Source of the DNA: UBA2253 sp964646985
GTDB lineage: Bacteria > Bacillota_I > Bacilli_A > ML615J-28 > CAG-698
Length of the DNA: 16,345 bases
Reading direction: 5' to 3'
Assembly: GCA_964646985.1 (NCBI GenBank)
Contig: CAZYFI010000025.1
Location: 1-16,345, forward strand
Part shown: in pieces, positions 6,160 through 12,810 of the stretch
How the letters are laid out: every line of letters begins with the position of its first letter
Position numbering within the stretch: the stretch's first letter is position 1
Notes under the pieces: model-generated
What the model was told of the DNA's origin: nothing
The model's database searches: none
What the model saw: only the letters and a program-made list of their open reading frames with translations
Translations under genes and position numbers: made by a program

Positions 6160-7587
6160 ATGAAAAATTACGATTGTATTATTGTTGGCGCTGGTCCAAT
6201 GGGGATTTTCTGCGCATATGAGTTAATGCAAAAAATGCCAAACGCACAAGTGTTGTTGATTGACAAAGGCAACGACATTTACCATCGCAATTGTCCGATT
6301 ATTTTAAAGAAGTTAGAAAAGTGTCCAACGAATGCGAAAGGCGAAATTGGGTGTAAACCAGGGTGTTTTATGACGAATGGTTTTGGCGGAGCCGGAGCTT
6401 ATTCTGATGGGAAATATAATATCACCACTGAATTTGGTGGTTGGATGCTTGAATATATGGACGACGATCAATTAATGGATTTAATCAATTATGTTGATCA
6501 AGTGAATATTCAGCATGGAGCTAATTTAGAAATCACCAATCCAGATACGCAAGAAGTTAGAGAAATTGAGAAAAAAGCAATTGCCGTTGGGTTGAAACTT
6601 TTGCGAGCAAAAGTGCGTCATTTGGGAACAGAAGAAAACATTAATATATTAAAAAGCATATATGAACACATGAGGGGTCATGTTGATTATATGTTTGCAA
6701 AAAAGGTGACGCGTGTTATTGTTGAAGATGGTGCCGCTGTTGGCGTCGTTTTAAAAGACGGAGAAGAAATAAGAGCCAAAAATGTAGTGCTTGGAGTTGG
6801 ACGTGAAGGCGCAATGTGGCTTCAAGAAACACTTGAATCTCTTGGCGTGAAGTTTAAAAATAACCAAGTTGATATCGGTGTTCGCGTTGAAACCAACAAC
6901 ATCGTTATGGAAGAAATAAATGAGCATTTGTATGAAGGAAAATTTAAATTCAATACGAGTGTTGGCACAACGGTTCGCACATTTTGTTCTAATCCAAGTG
7001 GACACGTTGTGGTAGAAAACCAAAACGGTATTATTTTGTGCAATGGACACGCATTTAGAGATTTGCGCTTAGGGACCGAAAATACGAATTTCGCATTGCT
7101 TGTGTCCCATGAATTTGGCGAACCATTTGATAATCCCAACGAGTTTGCTCATGAAGTAGCGAAACTAGCAAATAAGTTAAGTGGCGGTTCAGTTATTGTT
7201 CAACGATACGGCGATATTATTCGCGGAAGACGATCAACAACGAAGCGAATTAAAGAGTGCTTTGTAACTCCAACATTGAAAGAAGCCATTCCTGGTGATT
7301 TGGGTTTGGTCCTTCCTTACAATACGATGAAATCCTTAATTGAAATGATGCAAGCGCTCAATCATGTTACACCGGGCATTGCCAGCGATCACACATTATT
7401 TTATGGTGTAGAAGCAAAGTTTTATAGTGCACGACCTGAAGTGAATTCCTACTTTGAAACCAAGATCAAACATTTGTATGTCGGCGGAGATGGAGCAGGA
7501 ATTACCCGAGGGCTTGCGCAAGCTGGCGCAAACGGAGTATGGGTTGCAAGGGCGATTATAAATGAAATAAAAAAACTTCCTGAATAA
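6160..7587 (+). CDS. Uncharacterised FAD-dependent dehydrogenase (COG2509-like)
   Basis: A 475-residue flavoprotein. The N-terminal dinucleotide-binding fold has GAGPMG (10-15) and an acidic strand end, LLIDKG (32-37). A Cys-rich segment follows (C45, C55, C65, C69), then NGFGGAGAYSDGK (73-85), typical of this uncharacterised Firmicutes/Clostridia-type dehydrogenase group. GVGREG (212-217) and the C-terminal FAD signature VGGDGAGITRGLAQAGANG (441-459) complete the FAD site. I see no signal peptide or membrane segment, so it is cytoplasmic. The reaction and electron acceptor are unknown, and the neighbours (pyrG, padR) give no hint. The four cysteines could be redox-active or bind a metal (inference). 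AAAGAGGAA at 6146-6153 sets the start. I could not find a convincing promoter in the 117 bases upstream. Confidence 0.85.
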   Translation: MKNYDCIIVGAGPMGIFCAYELMQKMPNAQVLLIDKGNDIYHRNCPIILKKLEKCPTNAKGEIGCKPGCFMTNGFGGAGAYSDGKYNITTEFGGWMLEYMDDDQLMDLINYVDQVNIQHGANLEITNPDTQEVREIEKKAIAVGLKLLRAKVRHLGTEENINILKSIYEHMRGHVDYMFAKKVTRVIVEDGAAVGVVLKDGEEIRAKNVVLGVGREGAMWLQETLESLGVKFKNNQVDIGVRVETNNIVMEEINEHLYEGKFKFNTSVGTTVRTFCSNPSGHVVVENQNGIILCNGHAFRDLRLGTENTNFALLVSHEFGEPFDNPNEFAHEVAKLANKLSGGSVIVQRYGDIIRGRRSTTKRIKECFVTPTLKEAIPGDLGLVLPYNTMKSLIEMMQALNHVTPGIASDHTLFYGVEAKFYSARPEVNSYFETKIKHLYVGGDGAGITRGLAQAGANGVWVARAIINEIKKLPE

Positions 7588-7599
7588 AGGAAGTTTTTT
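7570..7599 (+). terminator. Rho-independent terminator of the FAD dehydrogenase gene
   Basis: An 11-bp stem (7570-7580 with 7589-7599) ends in six T, with a further T-rich stretch after it. The TAA stop codon (7585-7587) lies in the 8-base loop. Confidence 0.88.
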
Positions 7600-7626
7600 A
7601 TTTTAAAAAGAATTTATACTTTAATT

Positions 7627-7656
7627 TTGACAATATTGTATGGCATACAGTATAAT
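7627..7656 (+). promoter_or_regulatory. Strong promoter of padR
   Basis: Consensus TTGACA (7627-7632) and TATAAT (7651-7656) have an 18-base spacer. Transcription should start near 7663, right at the Shine-Dalgarno sequence, giving a leader of only about 12 bases. Confidence 0.85.
7637..7649 (+). promoter_or_regulatory. Probable PadR autoregulatory operator
   Basis: TGTATGGCATACA is a perfect 6+1+6 palindrome, extended with one mismatch per side to 7633-7653. It lies inside the -35/-10 spacer. A second, larger inverted repeat, GACAATATT (7629-7637) / AATATTGTC (7654-7662), encloses both promoter boxes. PadR-family dimers bind ATGT-ACAT-like inverted repeats in their own promoters, so self-repression is the natural reading (inference). 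Confidence 0.65.
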
Positions 7657-7674
7657 ATTGTCGAGGTGAATATT

Positions 7675-8013
7675 GTGGATGAAAACATATTGCAGAACTT
7701 AATCTTGGAATTGCGGCGAGGCACGCAAATTTTGGCGGTATTAAGTCAATTAGAAGAGATGAAATATGGATATTCTTTGCTGCAAGACCTAGAAGCTAAG
7801 AACATTAAAATTGAAGCTGGAACACTATATCCGTTGTTAAGAAGGTTAGAGGCGCAAAAATTGTTAAAAAGCGAATGGGACACAAGCGAAGCAAGGCCGC
7901 GCAAATATTACGTGTTAAGCGAAAAAGGAAAAGAAGTATTACTCCAACTAAAGCAGGAGTGGAGCACAATTGTACAAGAGATGAGCGTTATGATAAAAGG
8001 AGAAGCAAAATGA
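7675..8013 (+). CDS. PadR-family transcriptional regulator
   Basis: A 112-residue small PadR of subfamily 2 type: a winged-helix DNA-binding domain and one C-terminal dimerisation helix. Recognisable family stretches are ELRRGTQILAVLSQL (about 9-23), YGYSLLQDLE (31-40), GTLYPLLRRLEAQKLL (48-63) and PRKYYVLSEKGKE (74-86). The start is the GTG at 7675, preceded by GAGGTG (7663-7668). The longer reading from a TTG at 7627 would begin inside the -35 box and is rejected. The TGA stop overlaps the next start (ATGA), the only TGA stop in the window. Such pairs are common: the PadR protein represses its operon and the membrane partner or an attached ligand relieves it. The inducer is unknown. Confidence 0.92.
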   Translation: MDENILQNLILELRRGTQILAVLSQLEEMKYGYSLLQDLEAKNIKIEAGTLYPLLRRLEAQKLLKSEWDTSEARPRKYYVLSEKGKEVLLQLKQEWSTIVQEMSVMIKGEAK

Positions 8014-9002
8014 ATGATCTAATAGAACGTTATATTTACGATGTCACAAGAAGGTTGCCTGAAGCGAGTAAAGAAGAAGTAAAAAAAGAATTACAGGCAA
8101 ATATCAATGATATGTTGCCAGAAAAAGCAACCGAAGAACAAATAGAGGAAGTTTTAAAATCGCTTGGAAATCCAAGAATTCTCGCTAGCAGTTATTCAGG
8201 AAAGACAAAGACGCTCATTTCTAATGAGTGGATGGATGATTATTTTCGAGTATTGAAAATAGTGTTTATCATTTTCGGAAGTTTGTCGCTGGTTTTTGGT
8301 TTGATTGAACACATTACACATCCAGAATCAACACAAGTAATCGAATTGATATTTGAAGTTCTAGGAAAAGTAATTTCTGAAACAATTACAAGTTTGCTTA
8401 GTGGATTTGCTGTTGTTACGATTATTTTTGCGCTCATATCCAATTATAGTAAAAAACAAAAAGATTGGGAGCCTAACAAGCTTCCCAAGGTGCCAAAACA
8501 AACAACAGCAATGATCAAAAAAACTTCTAGTGTAGCCAATTTAATCGCAAGCGTTGTTTTTGGAACTTTGTTTGTTTTCTTGTTAATCAATCATAAACTC
8601 TATTTAGGTTGGTTTACAGAAGAAGGCAATTGGACGATTGATGCTTTGTTGTTCAATGATTCGATTGTAAAAATGTTTATTCCTTTGTTTGTTATTTCTA
8701 TTCTTTCGTCGGTTGTTGTTTTTATCGTGCAAATTTATTACGGACATTGGAATGATATCGTGAGCGGAATATACACAGCAGAACAAACTTTTTCGGCGTT
8801 GGTGGCGATGGCGTTTATGAACAACAAACAATTACTTACAGATGAATTTGTTATAAATGCTGCAAATCTAGTTTCTATCACCCAAGAAAAAATGCAAGAA
8901 ATTTTTAGTGGAATGGCAGTAGGAATTTCAGTTTTAATCGGAATAGGTGTGGTAGCCGACTTGATTGTCACTTGGTTGAAAACGATAAAAGCAAAACAAT
9001 AG
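8010..9002 (+). CDS. HAAS/DUF1700-type membrane protein, PadR partner
   Basis: A 330-residue protein. The first 70 residues are soluble and helical and resemble the HAAS/DUF1700 domain that accompanies PadR regulators: MNDLIERYIYDVTRRLP (1-17), a KKELQANINDML helix (25-36) and LGNPRILASSY (52-62). About five membrane segments follow (roughly 81-101, 121-144, 175-194, 220-241 and 300-323), with the C-terminus KTIKAKQ probably cytoplasmic or loosely exposed. No transporter, enzyme or peptidase motif is visible. The start overlaps the padR stop (ATGA) and follows AAAAGGAGA, so the two are translationally coupled. It probably senses a membrane condition and signals to PadR, or is itself the regulated product (inference). 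The extra 45 upstream codons of the open frame lie inside padR and are rejected. Confidence 0.78.
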   Translation: MNDLIERYIYDVTRRLPEASKEEVKKELQANINDMLPEKATEEQIEEVLKSLGNPRILASSYSGKTKTLISNEWMDDYFRVLKIVFIIFGSLSLVFGLIEHITHPESTQVIELIFEVLGKVISETITSLLSGFAVVTIIFALISNYSKKQKDWEPNKLPKVPKQTTAMIKKTSSVANLIASVVFGTLFVFLLINHKLYLGWFTEEGNWTIDALLFNDSIVKMFIPLFVISILSSVVVFIVQIYYGHWNDIVSGIYTAEQTFSALVAMAFMNNKQLLTDEFVINAANLVSITQEKMQEIFSGMAVGISVLIGIGVVADLIVTWLKTIKAKQ

Positions 9003-9007
9003 AAACG

Positions 9008-9033
9008 ATCAACGCTACATGCGTTGATTTTTT
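9008..9033 (+). terminator. Rho-independent terminator of the padR operon
   Basis: The 8-bp stem ATCAACGC (9008-9015) / GCGTTGAT (9021-9028) with loop TACAT is followed by TTTTT (9029-9033). It is GC-richer than the other terminators here and isolates the stress promoter downstream. Confidence 0.9.
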
Positions 9034-9061
9034 CTTAAAAAAAATATTTTGTGTAGCCTAC

Positions 9062-9089
9062 TTGACAACGTAAAGAAAACGGGTATAAT
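9062..9089 (+). promoter_or_regulatory. Promoter of clpB
   Basis: Consensus TTGACA (9062-9067) and TATAAT (9084-9089) have a 16-base spacer. The start point falls near 9096, inside the CIRCE operator, the usual arrangement for HrcA repression. Confidence 0.88.
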
Positions 9090-9093
9090 AGTA

Positions 9094-9120
9094 TTAGCAC
9101 TCAACAATGAAGAGTGCTAA
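9094..9120 (+). promoter_or_regulatory. CIRCE operator (HrcA binding site)
   Basis: TTAGCACTC (9094-9102), a 9-base spacer and GAGTGCTAA (9112-9120) match the CIRCE consensus in every base. HrcA bound here would block clpB transcription until heat or misfolded protein titrates GroEL. It shows that this genome should encode HrcA elsewhere. Confidence 0.97.
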
Positions 9121-9136
9121 AAATAGGAGGTATATG

Positions 9137-11239
9137 ATGCAACCACAAGATTATAGTCAAGATCAAGATATATTGAAAAAATTTGGTAGAGATATCGTAG
9201 AAGAAGTAAAAAAGGGGAAAGTTGACCCTGTTATTGGGCGTGATGAAGAAATTCGTCGTATTGTTCAAGTGTTGGCGAGAAAGACAAAAAACAATGTCAT
9301 ATTAATTGGAGAAGCGGGAGTGGGAAAAACAGCAATCATCGAAGGTTTGGCGAGCCGAATTGTGAAAGAAGACGTCCCCGCAAGTTTAAGAGGAAAGACC
9401 ATTTATGAATTAGATATGGGCGCACTTGTGGCCGGCGCAAAATTCCGTGGCGAGTTTGAAGAACGCTTGAAAGCAATATTAAATAAAATCAAAGAAAGTG
9501 AAGGAAAAATCATCTTATTTATTGATGAAATTCATTTGATTGTTGGAGCAGGAAAAGCCGATGGAGCGCTTGATGCTGGCAACATGCTTAAACCAATGTT
9601 AGCGCGTGGGGAAATTGATTGCATTGGCGCGACAACATTAAATGAATATCGTCTATATATTGAAAAAGACAGAGCGTTGGAACGACGTTTTCAACAAGTG
9701 CTTGTATCAGAACCAACTGTTTCTGATACAATTAGCATTCTTCGTGGTTTAAAAGAACGCTTTGAAGCTCATCATGGGGTTACGATTTTAGATGAAGCAC
9801 TTGTAAGTGCCGCTGTTCTTTCCAATCGATATCTTACAGAACGATTTTTACCAGACAAAGCCATTGATTTAATTGATGAAGCATGTGCTTCTATTCGTGT
9901 CGAAATGGATTCTATGCCAAACGAGCTTGATGAAATCACAAGAAAAATTGCACAATTAGAAATTGAGAAGTTGGCATTGGAAAAAGAAAAAGATGCATCG
10001 AGCAAGATGAAATTAGAGAAGATTGTAGAAGAATTGACAATATTAAAACAGACGGCAACAGAAATGACAACACGCTGGCAAGTAGAAAAAAACAAAATTA
10101 GCGAAGCCAAAGAAACAAAAAAGAAACTGGAAAAAGCGCGCTTTGATTTAGACCAGTATTTTAATACAGGAGATTATAAACGGGCAAGTGAACTTAAATA
10201 TGGAGAAATTCCTTCACTAGAAGCAAAACTTGAAACATTGCAAAACAAAGAAGAAAACAATTTGTTATCAGAAACGGTTACCGAAGATGCGGTCGCGAAA
10301 GTTGTTTCTAAAGCAACAAACATTCCGATGACAAAAATTATGAAGGGAGACCGGGAAAAGGTATTAAATTTAAAAGAAACCTTAAACGCTCGTGTCATTG
10401 GTCAAGATGAAGCGATTGAACTAGTAAGTGATGCCATTATTCGTCAACGTGCCGGAATCAAAGATCAAAATCGCCCTATTGGATCCTTTTTGTTTTTGGG
10501 ACCAACAGGCGTTGGTAAAACAGAAGTTGCCCGCAGTTTAGCGGATGCTTTATTTGATAATGAACACCATATTGTTCGCATTGATATGAGTGAATATATG
10601 GAAAAATTTTCTGTGAGCCGTTTGGTTGGAGCACCACCAGGATATGTGGGTTATGAAGAAGGCGGTCAATTAACTGAAAAAGTGCGACGCAACCCTTATT
10701 CTATCGTCTTGTTTGACGAAATAGAAAAAGCACATTCTGATGTATTTAATATTTTATTACAAATATTAGATGAAGGGCACTTAACGGATTCTCAAGGGAG
10801 AATTGTTGATTTTAAAAATACCATTATCATTATGACTTCTAATTTAGGAAGTGAGCTTTTGTTAAACAACGAACATGAAGATGCCATTCAATCGCTACTA
10901 AAAACAACGTTTAGGCCAGAGTTTTTAAATCGAATTGATGAAGTGGTTATATTTAAGCCACTCTCTTTAGAAACACAAATAAAGATTGTAGAAAAGTTGC
11001 TAAATGAACTTGCGAAACGATTGATGCAAGATCATTATCACATTGCATTTACAGAACGTTCTAAGCAGTTTATTATTGATTCAAGTTTTTCTCATGAATA
11101 TGGAGCGAGACCAATTAAACGCTTTATACAAAAAGAAATTGAAACGCTGCTTGCAAAAGAAATGATAAAAGGAAACATGGAAATAGAACGTCAATATATA
11201 ATCGATGTTGTTAATGATGAATTTGTTGTAAAGTCTTAA
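9137..11239 (+). CDS. clpB: ClpB disaggregase lacking the N-terminal domain
   Basis: A 700-residue AAA+ unfoldase, against about 860 for full ClpB. It begins right at the linker before the first AAA domain, without the Clp_N substrate domain. D1: Walker A GEAGVGKT (58-65), pore loop AKFRG (101-105), Walker B ILFIDEIH (126-133), RALERRF (179-185). A long coiled-coil M-domain spans about residues 258-370, the mark of ClpB rather than ClpC/ClpA. D2: GPTGVGKT (455-462), pore loop GYVGYEEGG (502-510), VLFDEIEK (524-531), sensor-2 GARP (656-659). No ClpP-docking loop is seen. ClpB works with DnaK to rescue aggregates. GGAGG (9126-9130) favours ATG 9137; ATG 9134 is only three bases from it. The promoter and CIRCE directly upstream rule out a missed N-terminus. 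Confidence 0.93.
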   Translation: MQPQDYSQDQDILKKFGRDIVEEVKKGKVDPVIGRDEEIRRIVQVLARKTKNNVILIGEAGVGKTAIIEGLASRIVKEDVPASLRGKTIYELDMGALVAGAKFRGEFEERLKAILNKIKESEGKIILFIDEIHLIVGAGKADGALDAGNMLKPMLARGEIDCIGATTLNEYRLYIEKDRALERRFQQVLVSEPTVSDTISILRGLKERFEAHHGVTILDEALVSAAVLSNRYLTERFLPDKAIDLIDEACASIRVEMDSMPNELDEITRKIAQLEIEKLALEKEKDASSKMKLEKIVEELTILKQTATEMTTRWQVEKNKISEAKETKKKLEKARFDLDQYFNTGDYKRASELKYGEIPSLEAKLETLQNKEENNLLSETVTEDAVAKVVSKATNIPMTKIMKGDREKVLNLKETLNARVIGQDEAIELVSDAIIRQRAGIKDQNRPIGSFLFLGPTGVGKTEVARSLADALFDNEHHIVRIDMSEYMEKFSVSRLVGAPPGYVGYEEGGQLTEKVRRNPYSIVLFDEIEKAHSDVFNILLQILDEGHLTDSQGRIVDFKNTIIIMTSNLGSELLLNNEHEDAIQSLLKTTFRPEFLNRIDEVVIFKPLSLETQIKIVEKLLNELAKRLMQDHYHIAFTERSKQFIIDSSFSHEYGARPIKRFIQKEIETLLAKEMIKGNMEIERQYIIDVVNDEFVVKS

Positions 11240-11260
11240 GGAAATATCCTTAAGACTTTT
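11230..11260 (+). terminator. Rho-independent terminator of clpB
   Basis: A 13-bp stem (11230-11242 with 11247-11259) has a 4-base loop and a T-rich tail. It starts three codons before the end of clpB, and the TAA stop (11237-11239) is in its left arm. Confidence 0.88.
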
Positions 11261-11273
11261 GTTTCAAAAAACA

Positions 11274-11302
11274 TAGAAATATAGTTTTAAATAGTGTATA
11301 AT
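11274..11302 (+). promoter_or_regulatory. Probable promoter of folD
   Basis: TATAAT (11297-11302) is clear; the best -35 candidate, TAGAAA (11274-11279) with a 17-base spacer, is weak. The leader to the ATG at 11342 would be about 33 bases. Confidence 0.6.
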
Positions 11303-11341
11303 AACAACTGACCAAACAATAATAAAGAATGGAGTGTACTT

Positions 11342-12187
11342 ATGATTTTAGATGGAAAAAAAGCTGCTGAGATTATCACCAAAAGAATTACTGATGAAGT
11401 TTCTCTCATCAAAGACAAGATTACATTAGCGTTAATTCTTGTTGGGAAAAATCCTGCGAGTCAAGTTTATGTTCACAACAAGGAAAAAGCTTGTGCTGAG
11501 GTAGGCATTGATTTTCAAGGATATTTTTTAGATGAAAATGTTCCACAAAAAGAAGTTGCAGACATTATTGACAAATGTAATGCTGATCCCAATGTTCATG
11601 GTATTTTAGTACAAATGCCATTGCCGTCTCATATTGATTCTAATGTCATTATTAACATGATTGACCCTGCGAAAGATGTTGATGGACTTACTACAATCAA
11701 TCAAGGGAAATTGTTCACAAGTCAAAATCCGATTGTTCCAGCAACACCAAAAGGTGTTATGACGCTACTTCAACGTTATTTTATTGATATTGCTGGGAAA
11801 CACGCGGTTGTAATTGGCCGTAGCAAATTAGTAGGCAAGCCTTTAGCTATGCTATTACTTGATAAAAACGCGACGGTAACCATGGCACATTCAAAAACCA
11901 CCAATTTAAAAGAAGTAACAAGACGCGCTGATTTGTTATTTGTTGCGGTAGGCATTCCTAAATTTGTTACTGGAGACATGGTAAAAAAAGATGCTGTTGT
12001 TGTTGATGTTGGTATCAACAAAGTAGAAGGAAAACTAGTTGGTGATGTTGATTTTGAATCGGTAAAAGATATTGCCGCCTACATTACACCTGTTCCAAAA
12101 GGAGTGGGCCCAATGACCATTGCTTCTTTATTAGAAAATATTGTTGATTGCTATCGTCGACAAAAAGTAGAAAAAGAAGAAATCTAA
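11342..12187 (+). CDS. folD: Bifunctional methylene-THF dehydrogenase / methenyl-THF cyclohydrolase
   Basis: A 281-residue FolD, which oxidises 5,10-methylene-THF to methenyl-THF and hydrolyses it to 10-formyl-THF, supplying one-carbon units for purines and formyl-Met-tRNA. Seen in sequence: the catalytic Tyr43 and Lys47 in YVHNK, Gln91 in LVQMPLP, DPAKDVDG (108-115), and the nucleotide-binding loop GRSKLVGKP (159-167). The C-terminal signature reads PVPKGVGPMT (250-259). Two positions differ from the usual form: PATP (133-136) where PCTP is common, and PVPK where PVPG is nearly universal. Neither is a known catalytic residue. GGAG at 11331-11334 sets the start. It is a single transcription unit, or reads through its terminator into pth. 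Confidence 0.96.
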   Translation: MILDGKKAAEIITKRITDEVSLIKDKITLALILVGKNPASQVYVHNKEKACAEVGIDFQGYFLDENVPQKEVADIIDKCNADPNVHGILVQMPLPSHIDSNVIINMIDPAKDVDGLTTINQGKLFTSQNPIVPATPKGVMTLLQRYFIDIAGKHAVVIGRSKLVGKPLAMLLLDKNATVTMAHSKTTNLKEVTRRADLLFVAVGIPKFVTGDMVKKDAVVVDVGINKVEGKLVGDVDFESVKDIAAYITPVPKGVGPMTIASLLENIVDCYRRQKVEKEEI

Positions 12188-12196
12188 GTTTGTTAT

Positions 12197-12227
12197 AAGT
12201 CCATAAACACATTTATGGACTTTTGTT
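12197..12227 (+). terminator. Terminator between folD and pth
   Basis: The 11-bp stem AAGTCCATAAA (12197-12207) / TTTATGGACTT (12212-12222) with loop CACA is followed by TTGTTTT. It ends only six bases before the pth ribosome-binding site, and no clear promoter lies between. Confidence 0.87.
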
Positions 12228-12244
12228 TTCACAAGGAGAGATCA

Positions 12245-12802
12245 ATGAAATTAATTGTTGGATTAGGCAATCCTGGACTTCGGTATAAAAAAACGCGCCA
12301 CAATGTTGGTTTTATGTTCGTGGATAGCTTTTTAAAAGCTATCAAACAAAAAGCAACAATGAACAAAGGCTTCAAAGCAGAAATTGCCCTTTTTAATTTT
12401 GGCCAAGAAAAAATGATTGTGATGAAACCCCATACTTATATGAACTTATCAGGAGAAGCCGTATATCTTGTGATGAAATATTATAAAATCATGCCACAAG
12501 ATGTTTTGGTTGTTTATGACGATCTTGATTTGCCAGAAGGAAAATTGCGTATTAGGGCAGGTGGATCATCTGGAGGTCACAAAGGGATGGCCAACATTAT
12601 CGATTTGTTGAAAACCGATCAAATCAAACGTTTGCGTTTGGGAATAGGGAAAGATGAACAAATTGATACTGTGGATTATGTTTTAGGAACATTTAATGAA
12701 GAAGGAAAAATCGCAATCAAAAATATAACAGATCAAAGCAAGAAAATCATCGAAGACTATTTGCAATTGCCGTTTGAAGATTTTATGAGTCGCTATAATT
12801 AG
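12245..12802 (+). CDS. pth: Peptidyl-tRNA hydrolase
   Basis: A 185-residue Pth, which frees tRNA from peptidyl-tRNA dropped by stalled ribosomes. Conserved features: GLGNPG (6-11; N9), the catalytic His19 in TRHNVG, N67 in YMNLSG, and D92 in YDDLDLP. The fourth active-site position, usually Asn in GGHNG, is Lys113 here (GGHKGM). The C-terminal RLRLGIGKD (129-137) is typical. The start is the ATG at 12245, set by AAGGAGAG (12233-12240); an in-frame upstream ATG at 12215 is in the terminator stem and is rejected. It is followed by mfd after 8 bases; pth-mfd is a common pair in Bacilli. Transcription must come by read-through from folD or from a promoter I cannot see. Confidence 0.95.
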   Translation: MKLIVGLGNPGLRYKKTRHNVGFMFVDSFLKAIKQKATMNKGFKAEIALFNFGQEKMIVMKPHTYMNLSGEAVYLVMKYYKIMPQDVLVVYDDLDLPEGKLRIRAGGSSGGHKGMANIIDLLKTDQIKRLRLGIGKDEQIDTVDYVLGTFNEEGKIAIKNITDQSKKIIEDYLQLPFEDFMSRYN

Positions 12803-12810
12803 AGGTCAAG

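Noticed and set aside
7875..8009. Forty-five-codon extension of the HAAS protein into padR
   Set aside because: The extension is basic low-complexity sequence read in the wrong frame of padR; ATG 8010 has AAAAGGAGA and begins the recognisable domain.
9107..9136. Upstream clpB start at the ATG at 9107
   Set aside because: This ATG lies in the CIRCE spacer and has no ribosome-binding site; GGAGG at 9126-9130 serves ATG 9137.
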